Source: Psychrobacter sp. BI730 (GTDB taxonomy: Bacteria > Pseudomonadota > Gammaproteobacteria > Pseudomonadales > Moraxellaceae). From it: a DNA stretch of 64,000 nt. The translations under genes and the position numbers were made by a program. Shown piece by piece: positions 7,216-16,131 of this stretch. The first letter of the stretch is position 1, and each line of letters opens with the position of its first letter. The notes under the pieces were generated by a model that was not told where the DNA came from, searched no databases, and worked only from the letters and a program-made list of their open reading frames with translations. The stretch lies in NCBI RefSeq assembly GCF_013414195.1, contig NZ_JAATTV010000007.1, positions 143,653 to 207,652 on the forward strand, read 5' to 3'.

Positions 7216-9925
7216 GTATTTTAAACGCTCAGTCGAGTTAGTTGTGATACGCGATATTTTTAATCCGCAAAATAACATTGAGTCATATCAAGGCTATGAC
7301 GTTGAGCAGCTATTGATGCAAGCGTTCGGTGGTCAGGGATTATCGGACAGTGTGCGCCTTTACCATAACGACTTATCAAAAGACATCACACCGAAAACAC
7401 CGCAAGACGTAGATAAAATCATGCGCCTAAATGGTCGTATCTATGCCGTTGTTAAGCCGATGGGTATTGGTGCATTTATCGCAGCCATTGTTGTATCTAC
7501 GCTTATATCAGTAGCTATCTCTTTTTTGATGCCAGTGCCAACATTGCCTAATCAGAACAGCAGTGCAGCACCAAGCCCTAACAACGCACTAGCAGCTAGA
7601 ACCAATAAGCAGCGTTTAGGTGGTCGCATACCTGATATTTTCGGTACAGTTTATAGTGTGCCTGATTTAACAGCCGTCACCTACAGCGTTTATATTGACC
7701 ACAAAGAAGTTGAAATGTCAGCTTATCGCGTAGGCCGTGGCAAGTATGACGTAAAAGAGGCTTACGACGATACTACGCCCATCAGTCAGGTGTTTGGCTC
7801 AAGTGTGTTGGTTTTTGACCCTGATACCACGTTTGATGATACACCAGCCTTTCAGTTTGGATCGGCATTTACAGCAGAAGAAGCAGCTTGGTCACGCAAG
7901 GTTGCTAAGCGGTACACGTCGGTCAATGGCCAGACATTGCAAGCGCCTGATAGTTATTTGACGGTAGCGACGACATTCAAAAACCCAAACATCATTGAAA
8001 CATCAAGCAATGCAGACTTTAGAAACAACTTTGCAGTCGGTGACACGATACTCATTGAAGGTGCGGATAATCTAGCGTCAGCAAATGGCGTAACCGAAGG
8101 CGTAGAGCCTGATGTCACTGATGTAACTTACACCCTAAATGGTCAGTACGAGATACTGACCGTCACTGAAAAACAGATAACACTGTCTAATCCTGCTGCT
8201 ATCAATAGCGACTGGCAGCTACTTACTGATAATGTCGATTTAACGGTTGAGTCTGATGCTGTCACAATGTCCACCGAAAGCGATACGTTTTGGCAAGGGT
8301 GGCATTACACTGATTTAAAAGAGCATGAAGGCGCGTACGTCAATATTACTGCACCCAATGGATTATACGATGGTGAGCCAAGCGGACGGTGGCGAGCCTT
8401 GCGACTGTACGGTGTGATCGAGTCTGAGATTGTCGATATTAACAATAATCCGATTGCCAACACGCTTGTCACTCAGCAATTTAGCATACAGTCACCAAAC
8501 AGCGATGGATTTACGTTTGAGCCTAAGAGTGTCGGTGGCTTAGGTGCTAGCGTGGTGGTTGATAGAAGTTATGATGTGGCAACCACAGACAGTAGTGACA
8601 ACAAGATACGCTCAGCAGCCAATAAAACCGTTGTTATTAATAACCCAAACTTCATCAAAGGCAAGCGTTTACGTTGGAGAATGGCCAGAACATCAAACGT
8701 AGTCACGGATAGCTCAGGCGGTATCGTCGATGAGCTAAAGATAAAAGACTTTTACGGCATACGCTCGATGGTCGCCACTGATTACATGGCAGGTACAACC
8801 AACGTGCTGAGCAAGACACTAGGCACAGAGGGCGCGTTATCACTCAAAGAGCGTAAATTACGGCTATTGGTACAGCGATACGTGACCGATGCTACAAGCG
8901 GATTGCTCAAGCTATCTAATCGCGCTGACGACATTATCAGGCATATAGCGACTGATGAGAAAATTGGCAACTTGCAACTATCGCAAATTGATGTTGCTCA
9001 AATAAAGGCTGAGATTGACGAGCAGATTGCTTACTTTGGCACTGAAAAGTGTAGCGAGTTTTGCTATACGTTCGATGACAACAATCTAAGTGCTGAGGAA
9101 ACATTGCAAACAGTCGGCAAGGCGGTGTTTAGTCAAGCCAAACGCCAAGGTAATAAGGTAATGCTCGACTTTGAGCGTATCGTACCTGCGTCGGTTGCTG
9201 TGTTTAACTCGCATAATATAATACCTGAAAGTTTTACTGCGTCCGAGTCACTAGGTATTGCAAATGATTATGATGGCGTAACCGTTGAATATACCGACCC
9301 GACAGATGATGCAACTGTCACGCTGTCCTATCCGAGTGATAGCCTGATAAATCCGCATGAGGATAAGTTGATCGGTGTGCGTAACGAGGTGCAAGCACAT
9401 ATTCACATGATGCGACTGTATAACAAAGACCGTCACGCATACAAGACTTGCGAATTTACCGCAGGTGACGAGTCTAACATTGTGGTGCGTACCAATCGCA
9501 TTACCGTAGCAGACCAACTGCGAGCCAACATTCAGCAGGGCAGCGTTGACAGTATTGAGGTTATAGACGGCTCTATCGTTTTGTTTACGAGCGACCCTGT
9601 TAGCATTGATGACAGCGATGACAATCACTTGTTTATACAGACTATCAATAACGGTGTTGAGAGCATACCTGTTGTCGCTAGAGATGATTACAGTGTGCGT
9701 TTGCTGCGTCTGCCAAGCGGTGAGGTGTCAACAAGTTATGACAGCGTAGTGCAAGCGGTCTATCAGATAGTTAAAACGCAAAATGACAGCAACGATGCTT
9801 ACTTAGTCGCTCAAAAAGACCCGTCTGATGGTATGACAAATAAGCTCTTATGCACAAATTACAGTGATTGCTATTACCAAAATGATAGCGATTTTAAAGA
9901 CAATAAAATAGAGGACATAGTATGA
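7199..9925 (+). CDS. Host specificity / tail tip protein J (TipJ-like)
   Basis: ATG 7199 lies within the end of the K-like gene, so the two overlap by 17 bases; the protein has 908 residues. Residues about 1-80 resemble the lambda I-like N-terminal domain. A hydrophobic segment follows (about 88-111, IGAFIAAIVVSTLISVAISF), then the characteristic RLGGRIPDIFGTVYSVPDL and VGRGKYDVKEAYDD of TipJ family tail proteins. The remainder is beta-rich with fibronectin-like stretches. It forms the central tail-tip hub that contacts the host. The membrane-like segment near the N-terminus is a known oddity of this subfamily. Confidence 0.87.
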   Translation: MSLVSKYFKRSVELVVIRDIFNPQNNIESYQGYDVEQLLMQAFGGQGLSDSVRLYHNDLSKDITPKTPQDVDKIMRLNGRIYAVVKPMGIGAFIAAIVVSTLISVAISFLMPVPTLPNQNSSAAPSPNNALAARTNKQRLGGRIPDIFGTVYSVPDLTAVTYSVYIDHKEVEMSAYRVGRGKYDVKEAYDDTTPISQVFGSSVLVFDPDTTFDDTPAFQFGSAFTAEEAAWSRKVAKRYTSVNGQTLQAPDSYLTVATTFKNPNIIETSSNADFRNNFAVGDTILIEGADNLASANGVTEGVEPDVTDVTYTLNGQYEILTVTEKQITLSNPAAINSDWQLLTDNVDLTVESDAVTMSTESDTFWQGWHYTDLKEHEGAYVNITAPNGLYDGEPSGRWRALRLYGVIESEIVDINNNPIANTLVTQQFSIQSPNSDGFTFEPKSVGGLGASVVVDRSYDVATTDSSDNKIRSAANKTVVINNPNFIKGKRLRWRMARTSNVVTDSSGGIVDELKIKDFYGIRSMVATDYMAGTTNVLSKTLGTEGALSLKERKLRLLVQRYVTDATSGLLKLSNRADDIIRHIATDEKIGNLQLSQIDVAQIKAEIDEQIAYFGTEKCSEFCYTFDDNNLSAEETLQTVGKAVFSQAKRQGNKVMLDFERIVPASVAVFNSHNIIPESFTASESLGIANDYDGVTVEYTDPTDDATVTLSYPSDSLINPHEDKLIGVRNEVQAHIHMMRLYNKDRHAYKTCEFTAGDESNIVVRTNRITVADQLRANIQQGSVDSIEVIDGSIVLFTSDPVSIDDSDDNHLFIQTINNGVESIPVVARDDYSVRLLRLPSGEVSTSYDSVVQAVYQIVKTQNDSNDAYLVAQKDPSDGMTNKLLCTNYSDCYYQNDSDFKDNKIEDIV

Positions 9926-10260
9926 GTTGTCAAACAAGGGTACATACAATCTGCGTCAAGCAGTACGACACGATTGCTATTAGATGCGAGTATTTAGACG
10001 ACACAGGAGCGCCACTAAACCTAACAGGCATAACAATCAAGTCTGAGCTGGTAGCAGATAACTCTGAGTCAAGCCCAACGCCCGTCGTCATGGTAGTCAC
10101 GGTAACTGATGCAGCGCAAGGCATATTCGAGCTTACACTGCCAAGCCTAACGCTAAATATTGGCAGCTATAAAGCTGATATTTTATTTACTAAATCTGGC
10201 AATCGACTATCAAGCGAGACCTTCGCTTTGCGCGTTGTGTCTGCTATCACTAAACCATAG
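9922..10260 (+). CDS. Small beta-sandwich tail/baseplate-like protein
   Basis: This 112-residue protein overlaps the J stop by four bases (ATGA). The pattern YDTIAIRCEYLDDTGAPLNLTG followed by alternating strands and LNIGSYKADILFTKSGN resembles the N-terminal Ig-like domain of BppU-type baseplate proteins. These connect receptor-binding fibres to the tail tip. It lies immediately before a collagen-like fibre gene, which fits a connector role. Assignment is by fold pattern and position. Confidence 0.55.
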   Translation: MSCQTRVHTICVKQYDTIAIRCEYLDDTGAPLNLTGITIKSELVADNSESSPTPVVMVVTVTDAAQGIFELTLPSLTLNIGSYKADILFTKSGNRLSSETFALRVVSAITKP

Positions 10261-10270
10261 GAGGTTTAAT

Positions 10271-10867
10271 ATGCCATTACTCAAAGTTGAGGCAATAAAT
10301 AAATCACCGTTTGGTGAGATTGATGACCGTCAGCACAAGTTCACAATCAAAGTCGGAACAGGCGCTCAGGGGGATAAAGGCGATAAAGGCGACACAGGGC
10401 TAATAAACGGAGCGACAGAAGTACAGGTACACCCAACCACTAAAGTTATGTTTAATGGTGCGACGATACCTGCAACCGCAGCAGCAAGTCGTGAGGTGGG
10501 CACGTCAAGTGGTCAAATACCTTTAGCACAGGATGTTGCATCAACGCTTACAGGCAAAGCTATTGATGTCACAAGCGTAAAGGCAGGTGCAGCAAGTTAC
10601 AAGAGAGGGTGGCGTAAGATTGTTGCAACTTTTGGCACTGGTGATAGCACTATCTTTGTCAATAAGGGCACAAATCAGATGACATTGACAAACGTGAGGG
10701 TTAAAACATCGGGAAACGTTATTATACACCCGTCAGATACCAGACCGCCTTTTGCCTATCAGGTCACTGAAAACATGAATCAGCAGCGTGTAGAAATAAA
10801 GAAGTTAGCAACAGCAACAGGGTTAGACAATACAGAAATCCATGTGTATATCGACGAGGAGTTATAA
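10271..10867 (+). CDS. Tail fibre protein with a short collagen-like stretch
   Basis: ATG 10271 is preceded by a strong AGGAGG six bases upstream that overlaps the previous stop codon; a longer frame to 10160 is a shadow. The 198-residue protein has an N-terminal domain (about 1-30), then GAQGDKGDKGDTG, four Gly-X-Y triplets typical of trimeric phage fibres, and a C-terminal beta-rich half (KRGWRKIVATFGTGDSTIFV). Collagen-like runs promote trimer formation. It probably forms a side fibre or the stalk of the receptor-binding apparatus. Confidence 0.65.
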   Translation: MPLLKVEAINKSPFGEIDDRQHKFTIKVGTGAQGDKGDKGDTGLINGATEVQVHPTTKVMFNGATIPATAAASREVGTSSGQIPLAQDVASTLTGKAIDVTSVKAGAASYKRGWRKIVATFGTGDSTIFVNKGTNQMTLTNVRVKTSGNVIIHPSDTRPPFAYQVTENMNQQRVEIKKLATATGLDNTEIHVYIDEEL

Positions 10868-10868
10868 G

Positions 10869-11219
10869 ATGATTGATGTATCAGACGTACTACAAAAACA
10901 CAAACAGACAGATAGCGCGGGTGACAGTTATGAACGTGCGAAATCGGTTGTGCTAAACAACCCGAAAGATGGGCAACGCTCAATCACGTTTAATAAAGAG
11001 CTGGTCATCAATCTAGCTGACGGCACTACGATGCACACAGACAAAGACATACTTGTCTATAACGCACCGGTAACAGCGGATGAGCGAGCTGAGGTCATCA
11101 CACTGTATAACCTCGAAGGGCAGGAGGTTGGTGAGAAAACAGCAGGTGAGATTGATGACTTAATCGGACTGTTTTTAAACAGCGCATTGTTAGATGCTGA
11201 AATAAAGCGATCAATATAA
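10869..11219 (+). CDS. Phage hypothetical protein between fibre genes
   Basis: ATG 10869 follows GAGGAG located in the end of the previous gene; the longer frame starting at 10842 is unlikely. The 116-residue protein is acidic and hydrophilic (MIDVSDVLQKHKQTDSAGDS, LADGTTMHTDKDIL). It has no motif I recognise. Its tight coupling to the fibre gene and the terminator that follows suggest a small fibre-linked structural or chaperone protein. That role is context only. Confidence 0.6.
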   Translation: MIDVSDVLQKHKQTDSAGDSYERAKSVVLNNPKDGQRSITFNKELVINLADGTTMHTDKDILVYNAPVTADERAEVITLYNLEGQEVGEKTAGEIDDLIGLFLNSALLDAEIKRSI

Positions 11220-11244
11220 TACGCATAAAAAATACACATCCTAC

Positions 11245-11269
11245 GCCCTCAATTATGAGGGCTTTTTTT
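11245..11269 (+). terminator. Hairpin terminator before the large fibre gene
   Basis: GCCCTC (11245-11250), loop AATTAT, GAGGGC (11257-11262), then seven T. The GGAG ribosome site of the next gene starts immediately after the T run, so transcription of the fibre gene needs either read-through or a very close promoter. Confidence 0.7.
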
Positions 11270-11282
11270 GGAGTTTTAAAAG

Positions 11283-14200
11283 ATGGCCGATGATATTGCA
11301 AAAGTAATAGCAGACACAAGGGTTGATGCCACAACACTGCAAGAGGTGGTGAACGGCGATGATAGTACACAGGTAACGACGCGACTTGGGGGAAGTTACC
11401 CAACAGTCAAGAAAGCTATTAAGTTAATGACGCAATCGGGTGTGGGTTTTACGCCTTTTGAAACCAAAGCGTTAATGACTGCAAGCTCTATAGCAAATGG
11501 CGGTTATGCAATCGTTACTAATGATACAACAGCAAATAGCGGTTTGTATCTAAAAAAATCAGGGGCATGGTCAAAAGTTACGTGGGATATTGATGAGCGT
11601 CAGAAAACCTACACCGACGTTGCTGCTAATGCTGCCTTAGTAAGTGCCAAGACTTACGCAGATGGCGTAGGAACAGCAGCAGTAAGTCAGTTAAAAACAT
11701 ACACAGACACAAAATCAGGTGAGGCGCTAACCAAAGCTAATGAAGCGGCAGACATGGCTGATGCTGTTGATTTGACAATCAAGTCGATAACAAGCAGCGA
11801 AACAGACAGAGTTGGTGATGCGCCTGAGTTATTTTCCGACGTTATCAAAGCTGAACCTGACCCAATCATACTTGGCTCTCAGTTATATATTTCTCAGATA
11901 CCCAAAATAGGCAAGGTGCTTACAGTTAAAAATAAAGCGGGATATGTCGCCACACGCAAGGCCGTGCCTGTTTATAGTGGTCATAGCTACACTCTCTCAG
12001 CTTCATTACTACGTGTCGTTAACCCGACTGACCCACTAAATGATACTGTCGAAGTGGGTGTTGAGTGGCTAAACCAATACAAGCAATCTATCTCACATCA
12101 AGTTATATCGTCGCTTACGTTAGATAGTGCTAATGGCATTACTGTTATTGATGAACCTATATTTCCAAAAGCCACCAGTGCATACGTTCGAGCATGGTTT
12201 AGGATTTATGGCTCAGATAGCGAGACAGCAATCGTTAAAATTGCGATTGATGATGTGACTGTTACAGCTACAGCTATAAGCGCCATCAATGAGTCTGCCG
12301 AAAGCACTTTGGCTAAAGCGCAGATATACGCAAACGGTGCAAATGCTAAATTATACAGTCTTGTTGATCTAACTGACGCTATCGCAAACGGTGCTGACGT
12401 AGGTGATTATTATTACAATAATTATTTAAAAGATTTTTACGTCATTACGTCAACTGATGAGCAATCGCCAGCCGCTGACAAAATGATTTTCAGAAAAAGC
12501 GCACTGTTTACTTATAAAAATGAAATTTATACTTATGGTGACGAGAATGGTTTTTTAAGACTAACAGATAATAACTCTACTAAATTGCTTCTTTTAAAGA
12601 GCATGACCAACCTGTCTGATGCTATAGCAAATGGGGCAGATGTAGGTGATTATTATTATCACGGCAATCTTAAATATCTGTACAAAATCGCGTCAATAGA
12701 CGGCAGCAAACCAGCAATTTTACAAAATTTTGAAGATGGGTTTGTTTATTTATTTAATGATGTTTTTTATATTTACACGGGCGATAAGTTAGAAAAAACA
12801 GTAGAGAAGGACGAAGGTAAAGACGTTGAAGTTGCAAAACTGTACAGTCTTATTGGTTTGGGTGATGCACTGGCAAACGGTGCAGGGGTTGGTGATTACT
12901 ACTATAGCGATGTTTTAGAAGATGTTTTTGAGATAGTAGATACAGACGCTAAGCGATCTATTGCGACATCGTTTGAGCGCGGTGCGCTGTTTACATACGA
13001 CAATGCAGTGTACGTGCAAGATAAAGGCTCAACTGAGTTAGTGCTGACTGATGCACGCAGACAGTTAGACATAATACAGATTAAGAGCATGGTTGATCTG
13101 TCAGACGCACTAGCAAATGGCGCACAAATTAATGATATTTACTATCATAAAGACCAAAAGCTGTTGTTTAGGGTTTTTAAGTCAGGCGGCGGAATGGCTG
13201 GCAAACACGTCCCTTTTGAACCTGATGTTATGTATCTGTCTAACAATGTGTTGTACAGATATCGTGATAACACATTTCGTGAAGTCGTTAAGAGTGAGGA
13301 TGGAGAGTTAGGGCGCAAGCAGCTTGTCACCCCAACGCCTGAAGAAAATATATCAGCATATGTAAATGGACTTAAATTTGCTGACGAGCTAACCAACCAT
13401 TTAACCGAGATAACCAAGCCTACAGACAAATTTGGTCACACACCATCTTTTGTTTTTTATGATGATGTTTGTTACAACGCACTTATGATTAATACGCGTG
13501 GCACGGGCGAAACCCCACCTGAGCTAACTATCAGATTTAGTTATTTTGATTTAGCTGACCCTACCGCTATTACGCACCACGATTTATGCGATATTGGCGA
13601 TACCGTCTTGGGCAAAACAGTTACGCATAATTATGATGCAGCAGTATTTTTGCTTGACGATACGGTGCATTTGCTATGGAATAGCAGATTCAGCGGTGAG
13701 AGCTACTACACCATGTTGCATCAAACATTTGATACAACTACGCAGCAATTTAGTGATGTGCGAGTAGCTGATTTTACCGTTGGCAATACTACGCTACAGA
13801 TGACTGGCGACAATATTAACGCAGCGTTTGCTGCTGAGTTGATAGACGTACCTGATTTTTATGCTCACATCGTACTGATGACAAAAATATCAACACGTGT
13901 TGAAAACGGGCAGACGTACTACTACTCGTCAATCGGTGCAACAAGCACGTTTAACATCATCGTAAAAACGCTCGACTTTATAAATTGGGAGTATGTATCA
14001 CACCCTGATTTCCCGCACAAAGCGCAGTACGAACCTACGGTCTACGTGTACGATGATTACGCATACTACTACTGCCGACAGCAACAGCAAACCCCGTATG
14101 GTTTTTTGACAAAATACGATTTAGTTAGAGGCACATGGGACGAGCCAGTTTATATCCCCGAAACTCAGTCACGCTCACAGTTTTTTGTATCAAATAATAT

Positions 14201-14462
14201 ACTTTACTTAATGTACGCGCCAAAAAACAGACAGCATTTAGCTGTTATTGAGATTGATAGACTGTTTTTAGATAAAAGTCATGTCGTGCAAGTTGCAAAA
14301 GTTAATGCTATGTACGCATACCCTGAAGTTGAAGAGTATAAGGGTGTTTTATATACGCTATTTTCTGATAGAAAAAAAGACGTTTATATCAGCACATTTA
14401 CTGTTGCAAGTCTAAGGACTGGTGATATAAATACTAAGTTTAGAGAGTTATTCGGCATCTAA
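11283..14462 (+). CDS. Large tail fibre/spike with four internal repeats and a beta-propeller-like C-terminus
   Basis: This 1,059-residue protein starts at ATG 11283 behind GGAG. Residues about 1-110 form a phage-attachment-like domain, followed by a coiled-coil region (about 105-165, TYTDVAANAALVSAKTYADG). Residues about 355-680 hold four imperfect repeats of about 80 residues, each opening with a DLTDAIANGADVGDYYY-like line (near 357, 437, 519, 600). Residues about 720-1050 look like a five- or six-bladed propeller or glycosidase/lectin fold (HTPSFVFYDD, YEPTVYVYDDYAYYYC, SQFFVSNNILYLMYAP). It is the likely receptor-binding protein. Enzymatic activity is not shown. Confidence 0.75.
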   Translation: MADDIAKVIADTRVDATTLQEVVNGDDSTQVTTRLGGSYPTVKKAIKLMTQSGVGFTPFETKALMTASSIANGGYAIVTNDTTANSGLYLKKSGAWSKVTWDIDERQKTYTDVAANAALVSAKTYADGVGTAAVSQLKTYTDTKSGEALTKANEAADMADAVDLTIKSITSSETDRVGDAPELFSDVIKAEPDPIILGSQLYISQIPKIGKVLTVKNKAGYVATRKAVPVYSGHSYTLSASLLRVVNPTDPLNDTVEVGVEWLNQYKQSISHQVISSLTLDSANGITVIDEPIFPKATSAYVRAWFRIYGSDSETAIVKIAIDDVTVTATAISAINESAESTLAKAQIYANGANAKLYSLVDLTDAIANGADVGDYYYNNYLKDFYVITSTDEQSPAADKMIFRKSALFTYKNEIYTYGDENGFLRLTDNNSTKLLLLKSMTNLSDAIANGADVGDYYYHGNLKYLYKIASIDGSKPAILQNFEDGFVYLFNDVFYIYTGDKLEKTVEKDEGKDVEVAKLYSLIGLGDALANGAGVGDYYYSDVLEDVFEIVDTDAKRSIATSFERGALFTYDNAVYVQDKGSTELVLTDARRQLDIIQIKSMVDLSDALANGAQINDIYYHKDQKLLFRVFKSGGGMAGKHVPFEPDVMYLSNNVLYRYRDNTFREVVKSEDGELGRKQLVTPTPEENISAYVNGLKFADELTNHLTEITKPTDKFGHTPSFVFYDDVCYNALMINTRGTGETPPELTIRFSYFDLADPTAITHHDLCDIGDTVLGKTVTHNYDAAVFLLDDTVHLLWNSRFSGESYYTMLHQTFDTTTQQFSDVRVADFTVGNTTLQMTGDNINAAFAAELIDVPDFYAHIVLMTKISTRVENGQTYYYSSIGATSTFNIIVKTLDFINWEYVSHPDFPHKAQYEPTVYVYDDYAYYYCRQQQQTPYGFLTKYDLVRGTWDEPVYIPETQSRSQFFVSNNILYLMYAPKNRQHLAVIEIDRLFLDKSHVVQVAKVNAMYAYPEVEEYKGVLYTLFSDRKKDVYISTFTVASLRTGDINTKFRELFGI

Positions 14463-14509
14463 ACACCGCCCTTAATCGGGGTTTTAATTATCTAAAATTA
14501 GGGGGCTAG

Positions 14510-15010
14510 ATGCTTAAAATTAAGTTTTGGCAGCTATGGTGGGCTTGCGTAGCTGCTCTAGCTGCATCATACCCAATTAGTGCATGGGCTGCTGACCAAC
14601 TCATAGGCGCAAAGGTTTTACCTGCACCTTTTTTGCTGAGCTGGACAGGCGTATGGGTTTTTTCTACGGCGGGTGGTCTATGCGCTGCTTTTGTCAAAAT
14701 ACCTGAGATTGACAAGAGTTTTAATTATCCGCCATTCGCTAAATTTTTAATTGGGCTTTCTAGTGGCGTGGCGTTAAGTGTGGCAGTCAATACATTTAAT
14801 GAAGCACAGTCAGGTGCATTACCATTGTTTGCACTATTAGCAGGTCTATTTAGTGCGCCATTGGTAGCAGGTACGATGGTATGGATCAGCAATCAAAAAC
14901 GCATAAACAAAACACTCAATCAAGCGGTGCGTAAGCGCACAGGTTTAGATACGTCATTAGATGACGACTTTCAAATTAACAAGGCTTACAAAAAAGGAGA
15001 CAGCGAATGA
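14510..15010 (+). CDS. Membrane protein, probable holin or lysis-cassette protein
   Basis: This 166-residue protein has an N-terminal hydrophobic segment (WWACVAALAASYPISAWAA) and at least two more (WTGVWVFSTAGGLCAAF; FALLAGLFSAPLVAGTMVW), then a basic, soluble C-terminus. The pattern resembles LydA-type phage holins. It opens a set of three small membrane proteins ahead of the endolysin, the normal place for holins. Its stop overlaps the next start (ATGA). Holins make lesions that release endolysin. The family is inferred from topology and position. Confidence 0.6.
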   Translation: MLKIKFWQLWWACVAALAASYPISAWAADQLIGAKVLPAPFLLSWTGVWVFSTAGGLCAAFVKIPEIDKSFNYPPFAKFLIGLSSGVALSVAVNTFNEAQSGALPLFALLAGLFSAPLVAGTMVWISNQKRINKTLNQAVRKRTGLDTSLDDDFQINKAYKKGDSE

Positions 15011-15363
15011 TAGCGCCAATCTATCTTGATTTAACGATGGCGCTATGCGCTGTCATCTTAGGCTTGTTTGTCATGCTCACACGTATGCGAGTCGTTGACG
15101 ATGGCATCTATACACCAATACTTGAGCTAGCTGTAGTATGTTCAGGTGCGCTCAGTTGGGCGATATATGGCTTTTTAGCATTGTCGGCTATTACCTCATA
15201 CCCACCACTGCACACATTAGGTTATCAAGGGCACTGGGGTTATACGCTCGCAAGGTTCTTAGGGTTTGTAATGTGGGTGCTCGCTCTACTGTTAATCACT
15301 AGGTACAGCGCATATATGCAAGTTAGGAAGATATCAAATAAATGCAGTAAATACGCCCCATAA
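15007..15363 (+). CDS. Small membrane protein of the lysis cassette
   Basis: The 118 residues contain three hydrophobic segments (LDLTMALCAVILGLFVML, LAVVCSGALSWAIYGFLAL, ARFLGFVMWVLALLLI) with a short basic tail. It overlaps the preceding gene by four bases and so is co-translated with it. It may be a second holin, an antiholin, or a LydB-like partner. Its stop codon (15361-15363) sits in the loop of the following terminator hairpin. Confidence 0.55.
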   Translation: MIAPIYLDLTMALCAVILGLFVMLTRMRVVDDGIYTPILELAVVCSGALSWAIYGFLALSAITSYPPLHTLGYQGHWGYTLARFLGFVMWVLALLLITRYSAYMQVRKISNKCSKYAP

Positions 15364-15376
15364 CGGGGCTTTTTTT
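15355..15376 (+). terminator. Hairpin terminator containing the upstream stop codon
   Basis: GCCCC (15355-15359) pairs with GGGGC (15365-15369) and is followed by seven T. The loop holds the TAA of the preceding membrane protein gene, and a GGAG site for the next gene follows directly, as at 11245. Confidence 0.6.
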
Positions 15377-15386
15377 GGAGATAAAA

Positions 15387-15578
15387 ATGAGTATTTTTAA
15401 CGAGAGCGCAGCAACAATGGTCACGCCATTAATCAGATATGGCTTGATTGCTGTGGCAGGTGGCTTGATTAGTAAAGGTTACATCACAGCTGAGCAGGTC
15501 GAGATAGTAGCAGGTGCGCTTATATCAATTGGCACAGTAGCATGGCTAACTATCATCAAGCGTAAACAGGGGGCATAG
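15387..15578 (+). CDS. Small holin-like protein (Pam3_gp28-like)
   Basis: ATG 15387 lies seven bases after GGAG; the ATG-less extension to 15375 is rejected. The 63-residue protein has two hydrophobic stretches (LIRYGLIAVAGGLISKG; VEIVAGALISIGTVAWLTII) joined by a short turn, and a basic end (KRKQGA). This two-helix hairpin with a YITAEQVE turn looks like the Pam3_gp28 holin family. It ends one base before the endolysin ATG, fitting a holin-endolysin pair. Confidence 0.65.
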   Translation: MSIFNESAATMVTPLIRYGLIAVAGGLISKGYITAEQVEIVAGALISIGTVAWLTIIKRKQGA

Positions 15579-15579
15579 T

Positions 15580-16074
15580 ATGAGCAAGTTTACGGCATTT
15601 TTCGATAGACTGATGGAGCACGAAGGCGGTTACGTCAACCATCCAAGCGACCCTGGCGGGGAAACAATGTGGGGCGTGACAAAACGTGTTGCTCGTGCTC
15701 ACGGCTATAACGGTCCAATGCGTAGTTTGCCAAAATCCACAGCTCAAGCAATCGCTAATAAGAGCTATTGGCAAGCAGTAAAGGGCGATGAGTTACCACG
15801 AGCTGTCGCTTGGCAAGTAGTCGATGCAGCATACAATCATGGCAACCGTAACGCTGTTAAGTTTCTGCAACGGGCTATCGGTGCCAGTGATGACGGCATC
15901 ATAGGACCGCGTACATTAGCAGCAGTTAAAGCAATGGATCAGAACGATATCATCTTGCTATTTAATGCTGAGCGCCTAGAGTTTTATACTCAATTGAGGA
16001 CATGGCCCACCTTTGGGCGCGGTTGGTCACGTCGCATTGTTGGCAATCTAAGATGGGCCGCTAAAGATAATTAA
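15580..16074 (+). CDS. Endolysin: GH108 muramidase with peptidoglycan-binding domain
   Basis: The 164-residue protein has the GH108 signature near its N-terminus (MEHEGGYVNHPSDPGGETMW), with Glu15 in the EGGY motif as the expected catalytic residue. The C-terminal half (AAYNHGNRNAVKFLQRAIG, DGIIGPRTLAAVKA) matches the predicted peptidoglycan-binding domain usually paired with GH108. No signal peptide is present, so export would depend on the holin upstream. It would cleave glycan strands of peptidoglycan to release phage. Length and domain order are normal for the family. Confidence 0.9.
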   Translation: MSKFTAFFDRLMEHEGGYVNHPSDPGGETMWGVTKRVARAHGYNGPMRSLPKSTAQAIANKSYWQAVKGDELPRAVAWQVVDAAYNHGNRNAVKFLQRAIGASDDGIIGPRTLAAVKAMDQNDIILLFNAERLEFYTQLRTWPTFGRGWSRRIVGNLRWAAKDN

Positions 16075-16097
16075 GCATTCGAATAGGTTTACCCTGT

Positions 16098-16129
16098 GCC
16101 CTGTCATTAATTTGGCAGGGCGTTTTTTT
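16098..16129. terminator. Terminator between endolysin and integrase
   Basis: An 8-bp stem with one G-U pair (16098-16105 with 16114-16121) is followed by seven T at 16123-16129 on the plus strand. It ends the late operon. The convergent integrase gene stops three bases beyond it. Confidence 0.7.
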
Positions 16130-16131
16130 GT

